In this document: one piece after another, positions 28,950 through 39,679 of the stretch
Numbering within the stretch: position 1 is the first letter of the stretch
Layout: every line of letters begins with the position of its first letter
Assembly (NCBI GenBank): GCA_963666825.2
Contig: OY763044.2
Coordinates: 186,001 to 250,000 of the forward strand
Direction: 5' to 3'
Length of the DNA: 64,000 nucleotides
Origin: Saccharicrinis sp963666825
Lineage (GTDB): Bacteria > Bacteroidota > Bacteroidia > Bacteroidales > Marinilabiliaceae
Made by a program: the position numbers and the translations under genes
The notes under the pieces: generated by a model
The model's database searches: none
What the model saw: the letters and a program-made list of their open reading frames with translations, nothing else
What the model was told of the DNA's origin: nothing

Positions 28950-31900
28950 TTACTCATACTTAGATGGTATCACACCAAATTGACTCTTAAAACATTTACT
29001 AAAATAACTTACATCGCTAAAACCACATTGATAAGCAACTTCAGATATTGTTAATTCCTTTTTATCCAGTAACTGAACTGCTCTCATAAGTCTAAATTGA
29101 CGAATGAAATCAATAGGGGAGATTCCTAATGTTGATTTTACTTTTCGGTATAACATGGAGTTACTCATACTTAGTTTAGAACAAAGGTCTTTCACTGTAA
29201 ATTCACTATTCGATATATTTTCCTCTAATATTTTCTTTAAATCGTTAAGAAATTTTTCATTTTCATTAGTGATTTCAATTGCCTCAGGTTGAATACTTGA
29301 GGAGTTTGTATACTTATTTAATAGTATCTGTCTTTGTTCTAATAATGAATGTATACGGAAAATAAGCGTTTCTATTTCAAAAGGTTTAGTAATAAAGGAA
29401 TCAGCTCCAACCTGATACCCTTTTACTCGATCTTCTTCTTTGATTTTTGCAGTTAAAAGGATAACAGGGATATGGCAAGTAGAATTTCTTTCTTTAATTT
29501 TTTTACATAACTCATATCCATCCATTTTAGGCATGAGCACATCAGAAACAATAATGTTAATGTTTGTTTTACCAGCAATGTTATATGCTTCTTCACCATT
29601 TTCAGCATCAATAACCTGATAATAATTAATTAATTGATCTTTGAGTACTTCTCTGAAATCTTTATTGTCTTCAACAATAAGAACTTTAGGTCTGTTGGTG
29701 TTATTACCTATACTTTGTATAATATTTAATGAACCTTTTTTTTCTGACTTTATAATGGAATTTTTTTCAGATTGTAATATTATATTCTGATTGCTATCAA
29801 TTATTTCTGTTTCTGAAAAAACATTTTTATCAATAGGTATCTTAACTTTAAATTGAGTTCCTTTTCCAGGCTCACTTGTAACATCAACAGATCCTTTATG
29901 TGCTTCAATAAATGCTTTAGTTAATGATAAACCTATTCCAAAACCTGAAAATTGCGAAGATTCTGATCTAATAGAAAAGAAACGGTCAAATATATATGGA
30001 AGGTTTTCTTGTTTAATACCTTTACCGCTGTCCTTTATATTAAATTCAAGATATTGTCTATTATCCAAAAGTAAACTTTGGGTAGAAAGATTAACGGAAC
30101 CTTGTTCAGGTGTATATTTAAATGCATTTGATAGTATATTATTTAAAATGCTACTTACTTTTTCTTCATCAATCCAACAATCTACTGATAATGGGGCAAT
30201 GTCATAAGTGAAATTTATTCTTTTATCAGAAGCGAGGACTGTATAATTTTCACACAATTCATTAAGAAATAAATTTATATCCGTATTTCTTACTTTTAAC
30301 GATAATGTACCAACTTCTGATTTTCTATAGTTTAAGAATTGTCTGACCATTTGTAAAAGTCTGTCTACATTTCGTTGCATCATAACAAACTTACCGGCTT
30401 CTTTTGGGGTAGCTTCTTTTATTTCATTTTTTATTAATGAAGAAAGAATGGTTATTGGTGTTAGAAACTCATGAGAGATATTTGTAAAAAGTTGCTGTTT
30501 AAATAGATTCAGTTTATCTGATTTTGCTCTTTCAATATCGCCGATTTCGAGCGCTCTTTTAAATTTTTGACTTTGAAGAAACATGTAAAGTATCGTGATT
30601 ACTATAATGGAAATAATAGTAAAATATATAAGCCATGCCCACCAGCTGAAGTAAGGTGCAGTTTTAATAGTAACGTCAAGAGAAATTGATTTATTACTCC
30701 AATGCCCCATACTGTTAGTTCCTTTTATATAAAGTTTATAATCACCGGGCATTAAATTAGCATATGTTGCTGTACGCATATTAGCATCTACATAATTCCA
30801 GTTGGCATCAATTCCTTCGAATTTATATGCATAATGATTATTTATTGGATTAGAAAATGCTAAAGAAGAGAACTCTATGTTTAAAGTATTTTCATTATGA
30901 TCTAATATTAAAGCCTTATTAAGGTAATTCTCAGGAACTAAATTTTTCTGATTTACTTTAAGGTTTGTTATTTGAAGGGAGGGATTATAATTATCCGTAT
31001 TAATTTGATTAGGATTAAAAATGTTAAAACCGTTATATCCTCCAAAATATAAAAAACTGGTATCAGAAAAGGATGCACCATTAATGAAATTATTGCCTTG
31101 TAATCCATTTTCAAATGAAAAATGATCAATAAAAAATACGGAGTCCTGTTTCATTATTTTTAATAATCCATTATTTGATGATACCCACAGGTTAGAGTTT
31201 TCATCCTCTAAAATATTATAGGTAACCAAATAAGAGTTTGTAATAGGTTTTATACTATTCTTTTCTTTATCTAAGTATAGGAGCCCATTACCAGATGTGC
31301 AGAAAAACAGATTGTTTTTTGAGTCTTGAAAAATAGAATTAATATTATTTGATGCAATTTTATGATTGTGTGATTCATCATGGGAGTAATGTTCAAAAAT
31401 AAGAGGATAGTGGACCTTGGAAGGACTTACTAACTTACTGATTCCTTTGTCAAATGTAGAAACCCAGATAGTATCACTATTATCTTGAAAAACACATGAA
31501 ATATTATTACTTCTTAAGGATTTTGGATCTTCTTTATCATAGGCATATCTGATTATATTAAAACCCTTAAATTGCTCAGAATAAGTAACAATTTTATATA
31601 GTCCAAATTCAGTGCTTACCCAAATAAAACCATGATGATCCGTATATAAGTTGTTAATTTCACGAGATTTGAAATCTAATTCATTATTCTCATTATTAAT
31701 TACATAATACTGCTTGTTCTTTAAATCTACTTTTATTAAACCTTTATATCTGGTTCCTAACCACAGGTTACCAAGATTGTCCCATTCGAAACATTTTACG
31801 GTATTTATGTCAATATCAATAAAACTATATTCAGGAATATTCTGATATGGAGTAAATGTTTTTGTATCACTATTATATTTTCCAAAGCCACGACTTAATA

Positions 31901-33080
31901 CACCTAGTAAAATGTCACCCTTTGGTGTTTTTGTAAAAGCATGTACAGCCTGACTCGTAAAATTATCATAGTTGGTAATAGAAGTGGTTACAAATTGTTT
32001 TTGATTCAGATCTATTTTCTCAATGCCTTTGCCCATTGTTCCTGCCCATAATAGGCCTGCATCATCACATAAAAGAGAAAAAATAGCATTAAAATTATTA
32101 GGCTTGGAAATATTATTTGTTTCGGTAAAACTATATACTTTCTTCTCATTATTCAGATATAGATAATCCAAACCATAATTTGTAGCAATCCATAATCTCT
32201 TTTCTTTGTCTTCAGTAATATTAAAAACAATATTACCAGAAAGAGAGTTAGACCTTTTATTCTTTATATGCGTTTTTATTGCAAGTGAATCATTGTCATT
32301 AAATTCTACTTTTAATAATCCATCTTCCCATAATCCAATCCATATTTCATTATTGCTATCTTGATAAATTGAGTTTGGAGAATAATTATTAAGCTGTTTC
32401 TTTGCATTAATACTAATTACAGGCCATCCTTTAAATATATTTTTTTCTCTGTTAATTACTGTAAGGCCACCTTTCCACGTTCCAACCCATATATTATTGT
32501 TATTGTCAGTATATAAACAGGTAATCCAATCATATTTTATACCGGAATTTGGATTGGATGAATCAAGGTGCATAATATGACCTTTATTTAAATTCAAAAC
32601 ATCTATTCCATCGCCAGCCCATCCTATCCATACGTTTCCTTGATTATCAATTGTAAGCGCATTTACTGAATTTTGAGTAATATATTCTGAACCTGTGTTT
32701 TCCTGATTGAAAAACTTGAAGGTTTCTGTCATGTAATTAAAAACACCAACACCCTTGTCGGTACCAATCCATAATTTTTGTTCCTTACCTTCGATAATAT
32801 CTTTAATGTGATTTGTAATAAGTCCCTTATTTCTTGAATTACCTGTGTTATATAATTTAATCTGGTATCCATCATAGCGTACTAGTCCATAAGTTGTAGC
32901 TATCCATATAAATCCTCTTGAATCTTGAATGATTTTATGAATCTCATCACTAGGTAAGCCTTTGTTTGTGTTAATGTATTCAACGGTTGCTTTATTGTTT
33001 ATTGATTGACTTTGGGCAAAAGCAAATGAAGAAAATATTATACCAGAGATTAATATATGTAGTAAAAAATGAAAATACAT
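28950..33080 (-). CDS. Hybrid two-component system regulator (HTCS) of the polysaccharide region
   Basis: 1,376 residues, the usual HTCS length. Signal peptide 1-22. A two-blade-type periplasmic sensor of about 14 regulator-propeller repeats (WIATTYGLVRYDGYQ, LWIGTDKGVGVFN, IWVGTWKGGL...) runs to about 690. A Y_Y_Y domain lies at about 705-795 ('NHYAYKFEGIDANWNYVD'). A membrane helix is at about 805-830. The kinase has the phospho-acceptor His near 870 (NISHEFLTPITIL) and ATP-binding boxes 'NNILSNAFKYTPEQG', 'DSGKGI' and 'GFGIGLSL'. A receiver carries the Asp near 1180 (VSDVLMPKMDG), and an AraC-type DNA-binding domain occupies about 1275-1376. All functional residues appear intact. It is divergent from the GH30-SusCD genes, so it should sense a breakdown product in the periplasm and activate them. 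Confidence 0.95.
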   Translation of the reverse strand: MYFHFLLHILISGIIFSSFAFAQSQSINNKATVEYINTNKGLPSDEIHKIIQDSRGFIWIATTYGLVRYDGYQIKLYNTGNSRNKGLITNHIKDIIEGKEQKLWIGTDKGVGVFNYMTETFKFFNQENTGSEYITQNSVNALTIDNQGNVWIGWAGDGIDVLNLNKGHIMHLDSSNPNSGIKYDWITCLYTDNNNNIWVGTWKGGLTVINREKNIFKGWPVISINAKKQLNNYSPNSIYQDSNNEIWIGLWEDGLLKVEFNDNDSLAIKTHIKNKRSNSLSGNIVFNITEDKEKRLWIATNYGLDYLYLNNEKKVYSFTETNNISKPNNFNAIFSLLCDDAGLLWAGTMGKGIEKIDLNQKQFVTTSITNYDNFTSQAVHAFTKTPKGDILLGVLSRGFGKYNSDTKTFTPYQNIPEYSFIDIDINTVKCFEWDNLGNLWLGTRYKGLIKVDLKNKQYYVINNENNELDFKSREINNLYTDHHGFIWVSTEFGLYKIVTYSEQFKGFNIIRYAYDKEDPKSLRSNNISCVFQDNSDTIWVSTFDKGISKLVSPSKVHYPLIFEHYSHDESHNHKIASNNINSIFQDSKNNLFFCTSGNGLLYLDKEKNSIKPITNSYLVTYNILEDENSNLWVSSNNGLLKIMKQDSVFFIDHFSFENGLQGNNFINGASFSDTSFLYFGGYNGFNIFNPNQINTDNYNPSLQITNLKVNQKNLVPENYLNKALILDHNENTLNIEFSSLAFSNPINNHYAYKFEGIDANWNYVDANMRTATYANLMPGDYKLYIKGTNSMGHWSNKSISLDVTIKTAPYFSWWAWLIYFTIISIIVITILYMFLQSQKFKRALEIGDIERAKSDKLNLFKQQLFTNISHEFLTPITILSSLIKNEIKEATPKEAGKFVMMQRNVDRLLQMVRQFLNYRKSEVGTLSLKVRNTDINLFLNELCENYTVLASDKRINFTYDIAPLSVDCWIDEEKVSSILNNILSNAFKYTPEQGSVNLSTQSLLLDNRQYLEFNIKDSGKGIKQENLPYIFDRFFSIRSESSQFSGFGIGLSLTKAFIEAHKGSVDVTSEPGKGTQFKVKIPIDKNVFSETEIIDSNQNIILQSEKNSIIKSEKKGSLNIIQSIGNNTNRPKVLIVEDNKDFREVLKDQLINYYQVIDAENGEEAYNIAGKTNINIIVSDVLMPKMDGYELCKKIKERNSTCHIPVILLTAKIKEEDRVKGYQVGADSFITKPFEIETLIFRIHSLLEQRQILLNKYTNSSSIQPEAIEITNENEKFLNDLKKILEENISNSEFTVKDLCSKLSMSNSMLYRKVKSTLGISPIDFIRQFRLMRAVQLLDKKELTISEVAYQCGFSDVSYFSKCFKSQFGVIPSKYE

Positions 33081-33376
33081 ATTAAGTTTCTTTAATGATA
33101 TTATACAATATTAGCCACTTTTTTACTTAAACGTAAGAGATTTGACCTTTAATTCTCAAGACAAACTATTCACAATGTAAAAAAAGTATGAGTAATTTGT
33201 CATGAATTGTGTAAGTGCCATATGTATAGGTGTTTGAGAGGTTATTATTTTGAATTGGGTATTATGATGATGAATAATAAATACTGTTATATGAATTAAA
33301 TGTTGTGTTAGCTATGCCTTAATGAATCTAATTTGGTACTCATCGAAAGAAGCAATTTTAAAGGTTTGTTAACACT
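33081..33376. promoter_or_regulatory. Divergent control region, HTCS and GH30-SusCD genes
   Basis: 296 bp between the two divergent starts. It should contain both promoters and the HTCS binding sites. Near misses to the -7 pattern with one base less (TAnTTTG) occur at 33196 (TAATTTG) and 33330 (TAATTTG), but no exact TAnnTTTG was found, so I do not place a promoter. Confidence 0.5.
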
Positions 33377-34987
33377 ATGAATACTCAAAGAAGATTAAAC
33401 ACTTTTAGTGTAATATTAATTAGCATACTTGGAATATTTTCAATTCAAGGCGTAAAAAAAGATGATGTTATTGCATTAAAGATTGATGTTGATACAGAAT
33501 ATCAAACTATGCATAGTTTTGGTGCATCAGATGCCTGGAGATGTCAATTTGTTGGAAATAACTGGCCTATTGAGAAAAGAGAGCAAATAGCAGAATGGTT
33601 ATTTAGTAAAGAGTTTGATTCCAATGGTAATCCTAAGGGTATCGGACTTTCATTATGGAGGTTTAGTATAGGTGCAGGAAGTGCAGAGCAAGGTGACTCA
33701 TCGGGAATAACTCATACCTGGAGAAGAGCTGAGTCATTTCAGGCTGCTGATGGTAGCTACGATTGGAGTAAACAACAAGGACAGCAGTGGTTTTTAAGAA
33801 AAGCTAAAGAATATGGGGTAGATTATTCTTTGGCATTTACTATTTCTGCACCTGTTCATATGACACTAAATGGTAAAGCTTTTGCTGAAAAGGGTAGAAA
33901 ACAGTTTAATGTAGCTCCCGGTAAATTAGACGATTATGCTAGTTTTTTAGTTGATGTTTGTGATCATTTTGAAGCGGAAGGTCTCCCTTTTGATTATTTA
34001 AGTCCATACAATGAACCTCAGTGGGAATGGAATGGCCCATCTCAAGAAGGAACTCCTGCTACAAATGAAGAGTTATATGTTTTTACAAAGTATTTAGATA
34101 AAGAAATTACAAGTAGAAACTCAGGTTTAAAATTAACGTTAGGTGAGGCTGCTGACATTCGCTTTATTATTGGAAAAGCCCCGGGTTATGATGGATTTTC
34201 TAATCAGGCAAATGATTTCTTTAACAGTAATAGCCCTCTATTTGTAGGAGATTTAAAATCGGTAAAACCGCTGATTACAGGACATAGTTATTTTACTACA
34301 TGGCCTGTAGATACATTAATAGATACAAGAATTAACCTTGAAAAATCAATAAATAAGCACAACCCAGATATTACTTACTGGCAAAGTGAATATTGTGTTT
34401 TAGAAAAAAACGATGATATAGGAGGAGGATGGAATCGTGATTTAGGTATGCCAACAGCTTTGTTTGTTGCACGCGTAATGCATGAGGATATTACTTTAAC
34501 AAATGCTGCATCATGGGCTTGGTGGACAGCGATTTCACAATGTGATTATAAAGATGGATTAATCTATCTGGATGCGGGAGACAATGGAATCAGGGACCAG
34601 AATGATCCAAACAATGAAAAATTAAAATATGACGGAAACTTGCACGATTCAAAACTTATGTGGGCTATGGGTAATTATTCACACTTTGTTCGCCCTGGTA
34701 TGAAACGTGTTCTTGTTGAACAGATCAATAATGAAGATCTAAAAAAGCAAGCTACAGATATAATGGTTTCCGGATTTAAGGATGACAAATCAAAAGAGTT
34801 GGTATTGGTTTTTATCAACTATAGTGAAAAAGATAAAGAAATTAAACTGGATCAATCTATGTTTCATAAGGATGTGAAAGCATATGTAACATCAGATAAG
34901 GGTAATCTTTCTTATCAACCAATGGGTATTAACAGATTAAAAATGAGTCCAAAATCAATTGTGACCACAGTGTTAAAGCTGAAATAA
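33377..34987 (+). CDS. GH30-family glycosidase, endo-beta-1,6-galactanase-like (first copy)
   Basis: 536 residues with a signal peptide of about 24 residues and no lipid cysteine, so probably periplasmic. Typical family-30 blocks are 'HSFGASDAWRCQFVGNNWP', 'GIGLSLWRFSIGAGSAEQG' and 'WRRAESFQ'. The acid/base Glu is E213 in 'SPYNEPQWEW' and the nucleophile is E338 in 'YWQSEYCVLE'. These fit the branch that contains endo-beta-1,6-galactanases rather than the glucosylceramidase branch. Expected action: retaining cleavage of beta-linked galactan, glucan or a related backbone. A paralogue lies at 41367-42995 on the same strand. First gene of the HTCS-controlled set, 45 bp before the SusE/F-like gene. 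Confidence 0.85.
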   Translation: MNTQRRLNTFSVILISILGIFSIQGVKKDDVIALKIDVDTEYQTMHSFGASDAWRCQFVGNNWPIEKREQIAEWLFSKEFDSNGNPKGIGLSLWRFSIGAGSAEQGDSSGITHTWRRAESFQAADGSYDWSKQQGQQWFLRKAKEYGVDYSLAFTISAPVHMTLNGKAFAEKGRKQFNVAPGKLDDYASFLVDVCDHFEAEGLPFDYLSPYNEPQWEWNGPSQEGTPATNEELYVFTKYLDKEITSRNSGLKLTLGEAADIRFIIGKAPGYDGFSNQANDFFNSNSPLFVGDLKSVKPLITGHSYFTTWPVDTLIDTRINLEKSINKHNPDITYWQSEYCVLEKNDDIGGGWNRDLGMPTALFVARVMHEDITLTNAASWAWWTAISQCDYKDGLIYLDAGDNGIRDQNDPNNEKLKYDGNLHDSKLMWAMGNYSHFVRPGMKRVLVEQINNEDLKKQATDIMVSGFKDDKSKELVLVFINYSEKDKEIKLDQSMFHKDVKAYVTSDKGNLSYQPMGINRLKMSPKSIVTTVLKLK

Positions 34988-35032
34988 AAGTAAAGATCAA
35001 TCTTTTTAGATAATTTAATTTAAAAGTTTATT

Positions 35033-36466
35033 ATGAAAAAAAACTATTTAATTGTGATGATGTCAGTCATTATGAGCCTCGTATTATTTTGGAGGTGTGA
35101 TGATGATGATAAAAGCTGGAAAAGTGAAGGAGCGCCTTCTGTTCAGCTTAGTACAGATGTAATTCATACGCAACAAGGAAGGAATATATTAATTGAGGGA
35201 AATGTGACAGATAATGTTGGAATACGTTCCATAAATCTGTTTAAAGAAGCGTGGTATTTAAATAAAACAATTGAGTTTGAAACAAATCCTGTTGTTACTA
35301 ATTATGATTTGTCATACAATTTTGATATTCCAGCAGATGCTTCTGATGATGAAACTGAAGTTGTAATTACAGTTACAAATTTAGGTGGTGAAACTTATAG
35401 TATACCAGTTACTGTAGCAATGGATGGTGACTTTGATATGCCATTATTAAGTATTGTTTCTCCTGTAGATGGTCAAACAATGCAACCAGCTAGTCCTAAT
35501 GTGTTAGAAATTGCATGCGAAATTAGCGATGCAAGAGCTTTAGGATATTTTGTTTTGAAGGAAGAATCACTTGATATTTATGATAGTATTTCTTTCAAAG
35601 ATCAGCATTTAAAAGAATACGCTTATTCATACAGTGTTGATTTAGGTGCAAATCCTGATAATTATAGCTTCTATTACACGGTCGCCGATAGTGCAGGTAA
35701 TGTTTTAAATCAATCTACTGTAGTTAAAGTATCTGCAGACTTTGATAAGATGTATTTGTCAGATGTTGCAACAGAGGCTGACCTGACTACTGATTTATTT
35801 GGAGTTCCAATGTTAATAGAGAAAGTTGCTCCAATGACATTTAGTGCTCAATACTATTCTGCACAAGCAAACACTGAGATTAAGTTTATACCTCAAAAAA
35901 CAAGCTTTTCACCAAGCTGTTATGGTATAGATCCAGCAAACCCTGATAAATTGATTAATAGTTCAGAAACTGCATTACCTATTGTATTGCCAGAAAAAGG
36001 ATACTATCAGATTGATATCAATTTAGAAACACTTGAATTCAGTTTTGAAAAATTTACACCTGAAGACGCTCCATACAGTTCGTATATGAACGAAGATGAG
36101 AACGACATGAATAATTATGTAGGTACCCTAAATATTGTTGGTGTTGGTTGGACAGATTTCCAAAACACTACAGGTTGGGGTTGGGATGGACCAAATGCTG
36201 ATAAAGCAATGACTGTAGATCCGGAGAATCCTTACTTATACACTCGTCAGGAAGAATTGGAGGGAACATTGGAACTAATCTTTGCTCCATATCATCCATG
36301 GGGATGGTGGATGAGTCCTTTCTGGAGATTTGATAGTAAAACAGAACCTGAAGCAACCGTTTTAGGTGGTGGTGATAATGCATCGTTAACAGTACCTGCA
36401 AAAGCTAACTATTTAATTGTATTTGATACTTATTTAAATAGAGCAAAAGTAGTTTTAGTTGAATAG
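35033..36466 (+). CDS. SusE/SusF-like surface glycan-binding lipoprotein
   Basis: 477 residues. Signal sequence with lipid cysteine C22 followed by DDDDKSW, an acidic stretch like the surface-export signal of Bacteroidota lipoproteins. Two Ig-like domains follow (about 30-130 and 135-235, 'SIVSPVDGQTMQPASPNVLEI'). The C-terminal half resembles SusE/F starch-binding-type modules: 'TLNIVGVGWTDFQNTTGWGWDGPNADKAMTVD' and 'FAPYHPWGWWMSPFWRFD', with exposed Trp residues suited to stacking on sugars. The lipobox (LFWRC) is unusual, with R directly before the cysteine. The gene precedes susC, whereas SusE/F genes usually follow susD. Confidence 0.8.
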   Translation: MKKNYLIVMMSVIMSLVLFWRCDDDDKSWKSEGAPSVQLSTDVIHTQQGRNILIEGNVTDNVGIRSINLFKEAWYLNKTIEFETNPVVTNYDLSYNFDIPADASDDETEVVITVTNLGGETYSIPVTVAMDGDFDMPLLSIVSPVDGQTMQPASPNVLEIACEISDARALGYFVLKEESLDIYDSISFKDQHLKEYAYSYSVDLGANPDNYSFYYTVADSAGNVLNQSTVVKVSADFDKMYLSDVATEADLTTDLFGVPMLIEKVAPMTFSAQYYSAQANTEIKFIPQKTSFSPSCYGIDPANPDKLINSSETALPIVLPEKGYYQIDINLETLEFSFEKFTPEDAPYSSYMNEDENDMNNYVGTLNIVGVGWTDFQNTTGWGWDGPNADKAMTVDPENPYLYTRQEELEGTLELIFAPYHPWGWWMSPFWRFDSKTEPEATVLGGGDNASLTVPAKANYLIVFDTYLNRAKVVLVE

Positions 36467-36480
36467 ATCATTTTAGTATA

Positions 36481-36508
36481 GGTAATAGGGAGGTAACTCT
36501 CTATTGCC
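36481..36508 (+). other. Hairpin between SusE/F-like gene and susC
   Basis: GGTAATAGGGAG (36481-36492) pairs with CTCTCTATTGCC (36497-36508), using two G-T pairs, around a GTAA loop. No T-run follows, so it is more likely a processing or attenuation structure than a full terminator. A second small dyad, two copies of ATTGCAAT separated by ACTGC, lies at 36555-36575. Confidence 0.5.
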
Positions 36509-36621
36509 CTAAAATTAATTTGAAATAGGAGAACCTCAGAACCGCGTCTTAAAAATTGCAATACTGCATTGCAATTGGTAATAGCAAGTTATAAGGTAAT
36601 CTGATTATAAAAAATTATCAT

Positions 36622-39600
36622 ATGAAAGTTAAATTTCTATATAAATATCTATTAATTGCAGTGCATTTAATAGTTGGCGTCTCTCTGATGGCGCAGGAAC
36701 AAGTAACAATAACAGGTACTGTTACTGACGCAACTGCGGAAGTACCTGGAGCTACAGTAGTTGTTAAAGGAACATCAAATGGTACCATTACAGATATTGA
36801 TGGAAAATATTCAATAACAGCTAATAAAGGTGATATACTTTTATTTTCATTTATTGGGTTGCAAACTCAGGAAATAGAGGTAGGAAATACAAGTGTTATT
36901 AATGTAAAACTGGTAAGTGATCTAGTAAATCTTGAGGAGGTTGTTGCAATTGGTTATGGTAAAGCAAAAAAAGGTGATTTAACCAGTTCCATTGCTTCAG
37001 TAAGTGGTGATGATATGAAAACCATGTCTGTAGGTAACCCGGTTCAGGCCCTACAGGGAAAAGCTTCCGGTGTACAGATTGTATCAGGAAGTGGAGCTCC
37101 CGGAGCTGCACCTAAAGTATTAATCAGAGGTTTTTCTAGTATTAATTTAAGTACCGATCCTTTATATGTTGTTGATGGGGTGCCAATGGGAACAAATTTG
37201 AATTTCTTAAACAACAATGAAATTGAAAATATCCAGGTACTTAAAGATGCTTCTGCTGCTGCAATTTATGGTAGTAGAGCTTCAAACGGTGTAATACTTG
37301 TTACAACAAAAAAAGGTAAAGAAGGAAAAACTCAGTTTAGTTTAGATGCTAGTTATGGTATTCAGGTTTTCGATAAACCATATGATATGGCTAATGCATC
37401 AGAGTACGCACAAATTATGAATGCCTCATTAACTAATGGTGGATTAGATGCAAGATTTGCAGATCCTTCTTCATTGGGAAATGGAACTGATTGGTGGGGA
37501 AAAGGAATTAATAAGACTGCACCAACAAATAATGTAAGTTTTCAGGCAAGTGGTGGTACTGATAAATATAATTATGCAATTAGTTTAAACTATTACGGAC
37601 AAGATTCTTTTTATAATACAGGCGATTGGGAAAAGTTTACTGCAAGATTAAGAAACGAATGGAAATTCAATGATCATGTGTCTGCAGGTGTAACTTTAAA
37701 TCCAAGAAGAGAGAAATGGCACAATACACCAGGTTGGTATCAGGATTATTTAGTAATTGATCCAATTACACCTATTTATGTTCCTGAAAATGAAAGATCA
37801 GGATTAAATGAGTACAGTATTTTCGAAAGATCATACTATACATATACATGGAACCCAATTGCTCGCGATGCAAGAAACTTTAAAAAAGAAGGATACTACG
37901 GTATGGGTGTGAACTCATTCTTAGAGATTTCTCCTATTAAAAATCTTGAAGTAAGAACTTCTTTAAGTGGAGATTTACAATTTAGTCACTCAGATGATTT
38001 CTTACCTGATTTTTCTATTGATGAAGCGCATGAATCGAATAAAGTAAATCAGGTAATCAGAGAGGATAAACGTGCTACATATTGGAACTGGACTAATACT
38101 GCAACCTATACATTGGATCGTGATGAGCATAATATGTCATTAATGATTGGTAATACTGTAGAAAAGTGGGATAATCGTAATATTAAAGGAACAGGAGATA
38201 ACATTCCAAATAATACTGATGTACTTAGAGAATTAGATGCTACAACTGATAATCCTTTGGTAGCAGGAAATAGTTGGTCATCTTCAATCGCGTCATTCTT
38301 AGGTCGTGTTTCATATAACTATAAAGATACCTATTATTTGACGGCAACATATCGTAGAGATGGTTCATCTAAATTCTTAGCCAATAACAAATGGGCGTCT
38401 TTCCCTTCAGCTTCTTTAGCGTGGAGATTAACCAATGAAAATTTTATGTCGTCACTTAATTTTGTTGATGATATGAAGTTACGTTTAGGTTGGGGGCGAG
38501 TAGGTAATCAAAGTTTGCCTAGTGCAGTTTATGTGTCAGGAATTGGACAAAACTATTATGTATTTGGAGCTGGAGAAGGAAATTTAGTGAATACAACAAA
38601 TGCATCAAGCATGAAAAATGAAGATGTGAAATGGGAAACTGTTGAAGATATTAACTTAGGTGTAGATTGGACCTTGTTTGGAGGTAAATTGGATGGATCA
38701 TTTGAATGGTTCCGTAAAGAAACTAAGGATATGCTATTTAAATTGCCTTATCCTAATTATAGTGGATATCCTGATAATGCTCAAATTTGGAGTAATATTG
38801 GAAATATGCAATCTAAAGGTTGGGAAGCAGCCGTAAATTATCACGGTAGCATTTCTAAACTTAAATATAATTTAGGATTGTCAATTACAACTGCAAAAGT
38901 AGAAATGACTAATCTGGCAGATATTACACCTGAAATTTGGGGTGCAAGTGGTAGAACAAAAACTATTGAAGGAGAAGCTCCCGGTTTCTTTTTTGGATAT
39001 AAAACTGACGGATTATTCCAAAATTGGTTTGATGTGAATTCTCATTCTGATGAACATGGTAACTTGTTACAACCTATTGCTCAACCAGGTGATATAAGAT
39101 TTGTGAATACAAATGGTGATCATACCATTGATGCAGACGACCGTGTTAAATTAGGTTCTCCTTGGCCTGATTTTACAGGAGGTTTCAACCTAAGTATGTC
39201 TTATGAAGGTTTCGATATGGTTGCGAACGTATATTTTAGTGTTGGAAACGACATTGTAAATCAAACTAAAACGGATCTTTATAATACTACAAATTCAGAT
39301 AACAATGTGATCTCAGGTTTGTTGAATAAAGCCTGGCATGGTGAAGGTACATCAAATAGCACACCTCGTATTTCTCATTATGATTATAACGAAAACTATA
39401 CAAAGTTTAGTGATTACCTGATTGAAGATGGCTCTTTTGCCCGATTGAAAAATATTCAGATCGGTTATACACTCCCTAAAAATATTGTTGAGAAAGTGCA
39501 CCTGTCTAAATGTAGATTCTATGTAGCAGGACAGAACTTATTGACCTTTACAAATTATTCAGGAGTAGAACCTGAAGTTTCAGGTGGTGTTTTGGATTTT

Positions 39601-39666
39601 GGATTTGGTGGATGGAATTATCCAGTATTACCAACTTACATGTTCGGTGTAAATGTTTCATTCTAA
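36622..39666 (+). CDS. SusC-like TonB-dependent oligosaccharide transporter
   Basis: 1,014 residues. Signal peptide 1-24 (VGVSLMAQ). A carboxypeptidase-regulatory-like domain at about 27-105 (VTITGTVTDATAEVPGATVVVKGTSNGTITDIDGKYSI) is followed by a TonB-box-like 'EEVVAIGYGKAKKGDL'. Next come the plug (KASGVQIVSGSGAPGAAPKVLIRGFSS, 'DPLYVVDGVPMG', 'NIQVLKDASAAAIYGSRASNGVI') and a barrel ending VNVSF. All SusC hallmarks are present and the length is normal. Its stop lies 13 bp before the SusD start, so they form a SusCD pair that imports oligosaccharides across the outer membrane. Confidence 0.95.
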   Translation: MKVKFLYKYLLIAVHLIVGVSLMAQEQVTITGTVTDATAEVPGATVVVKGTSNGTITDIDGKYSITANKGDILLFSFIGLQTQEIEVGNTSVINVKLVSDLVNLEEVVAIGYGKAKKGDLTSSIASVSGDDMKTMSVGNPVQALQGKASGVQIVSGSGAPGAAPKVLIRGFSSINLSTDPLYVVDGVPMGTNLNFLNNNEIENIQVLKDASAAAIYGSRASNGVILVTTKKGKEGKTQFSLDASYGIQVFDKPYDMANASEYAQIMNASLTNGGLDARFADPSSLGNGTDWWGKGINKTAPTNNVSFQASGGTDKYNYAISLNYYGQDSFYNTGDWEKFTARLRNEWKFNDHVSAGVTLNPRREKWHNTPGWYQDYLVIDPITPIYVPENERSGLNEYSIFERSYYTYTWNPIARDARNFKKEGYYGMGVNSFLEISPIKNLEVRTSLSGDLQFSHSDDFLPDFSIDEAHESNKVNQVIREDKRATYWNWTNTATYTLDRDEHNMSLMIGNTVEKWDNRNIKGTGDNIPNNTDVLRELDATTDNPLVAGNSWSSSIASFLGRVSYNYKDTYYLTATYRRDGSSKFLANNKWASFPSASLAWRLTNENFMSSLNFVDDMKLRLGWGRVGNQSLPSAVYVSGIGQNYYVFGAGEGNLVNTTNASSMKNEDVKWETVEDINLGVDWTLFGGKLDGSFEWFRKETKDMLFKLPYPNYSGYPDNAQIWSNIGNMQSKGWEAAVNYHGSISKLKYNLGLSITTAKVEMTNLADITPEIWGASGRTKTIEGEAPGFFFGYKTDGLFQNWFDVNSHSDEHGNLLQPIAQPGDIRFVNTNGDHTIDADDRVKLGSPWPDFTGGFNLSMSYEGFDMVANVYFSVGNDIVNQTKTDLYNTTNSDNNVISGLLNKAWHGEGTSNSTPRISHYDYNENYTKFSDYLIEDGSFARLKNIQIGYTLPKNIVEKVHLSKCRFYVAGQNLLTFTNYSGVEPEVSGGVLDFGFGGWNYPVLPTYMFGVNVSF

Positions 39667-39679
39667 AAAATATACAGAG

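Noticed and set aside
39653..39679. Start of SusD at ATG 39653
   Set aside because: It would overlap susC by 14 bp and put nine residues in front of a perfect lipoprotein signal that begins at 39680.
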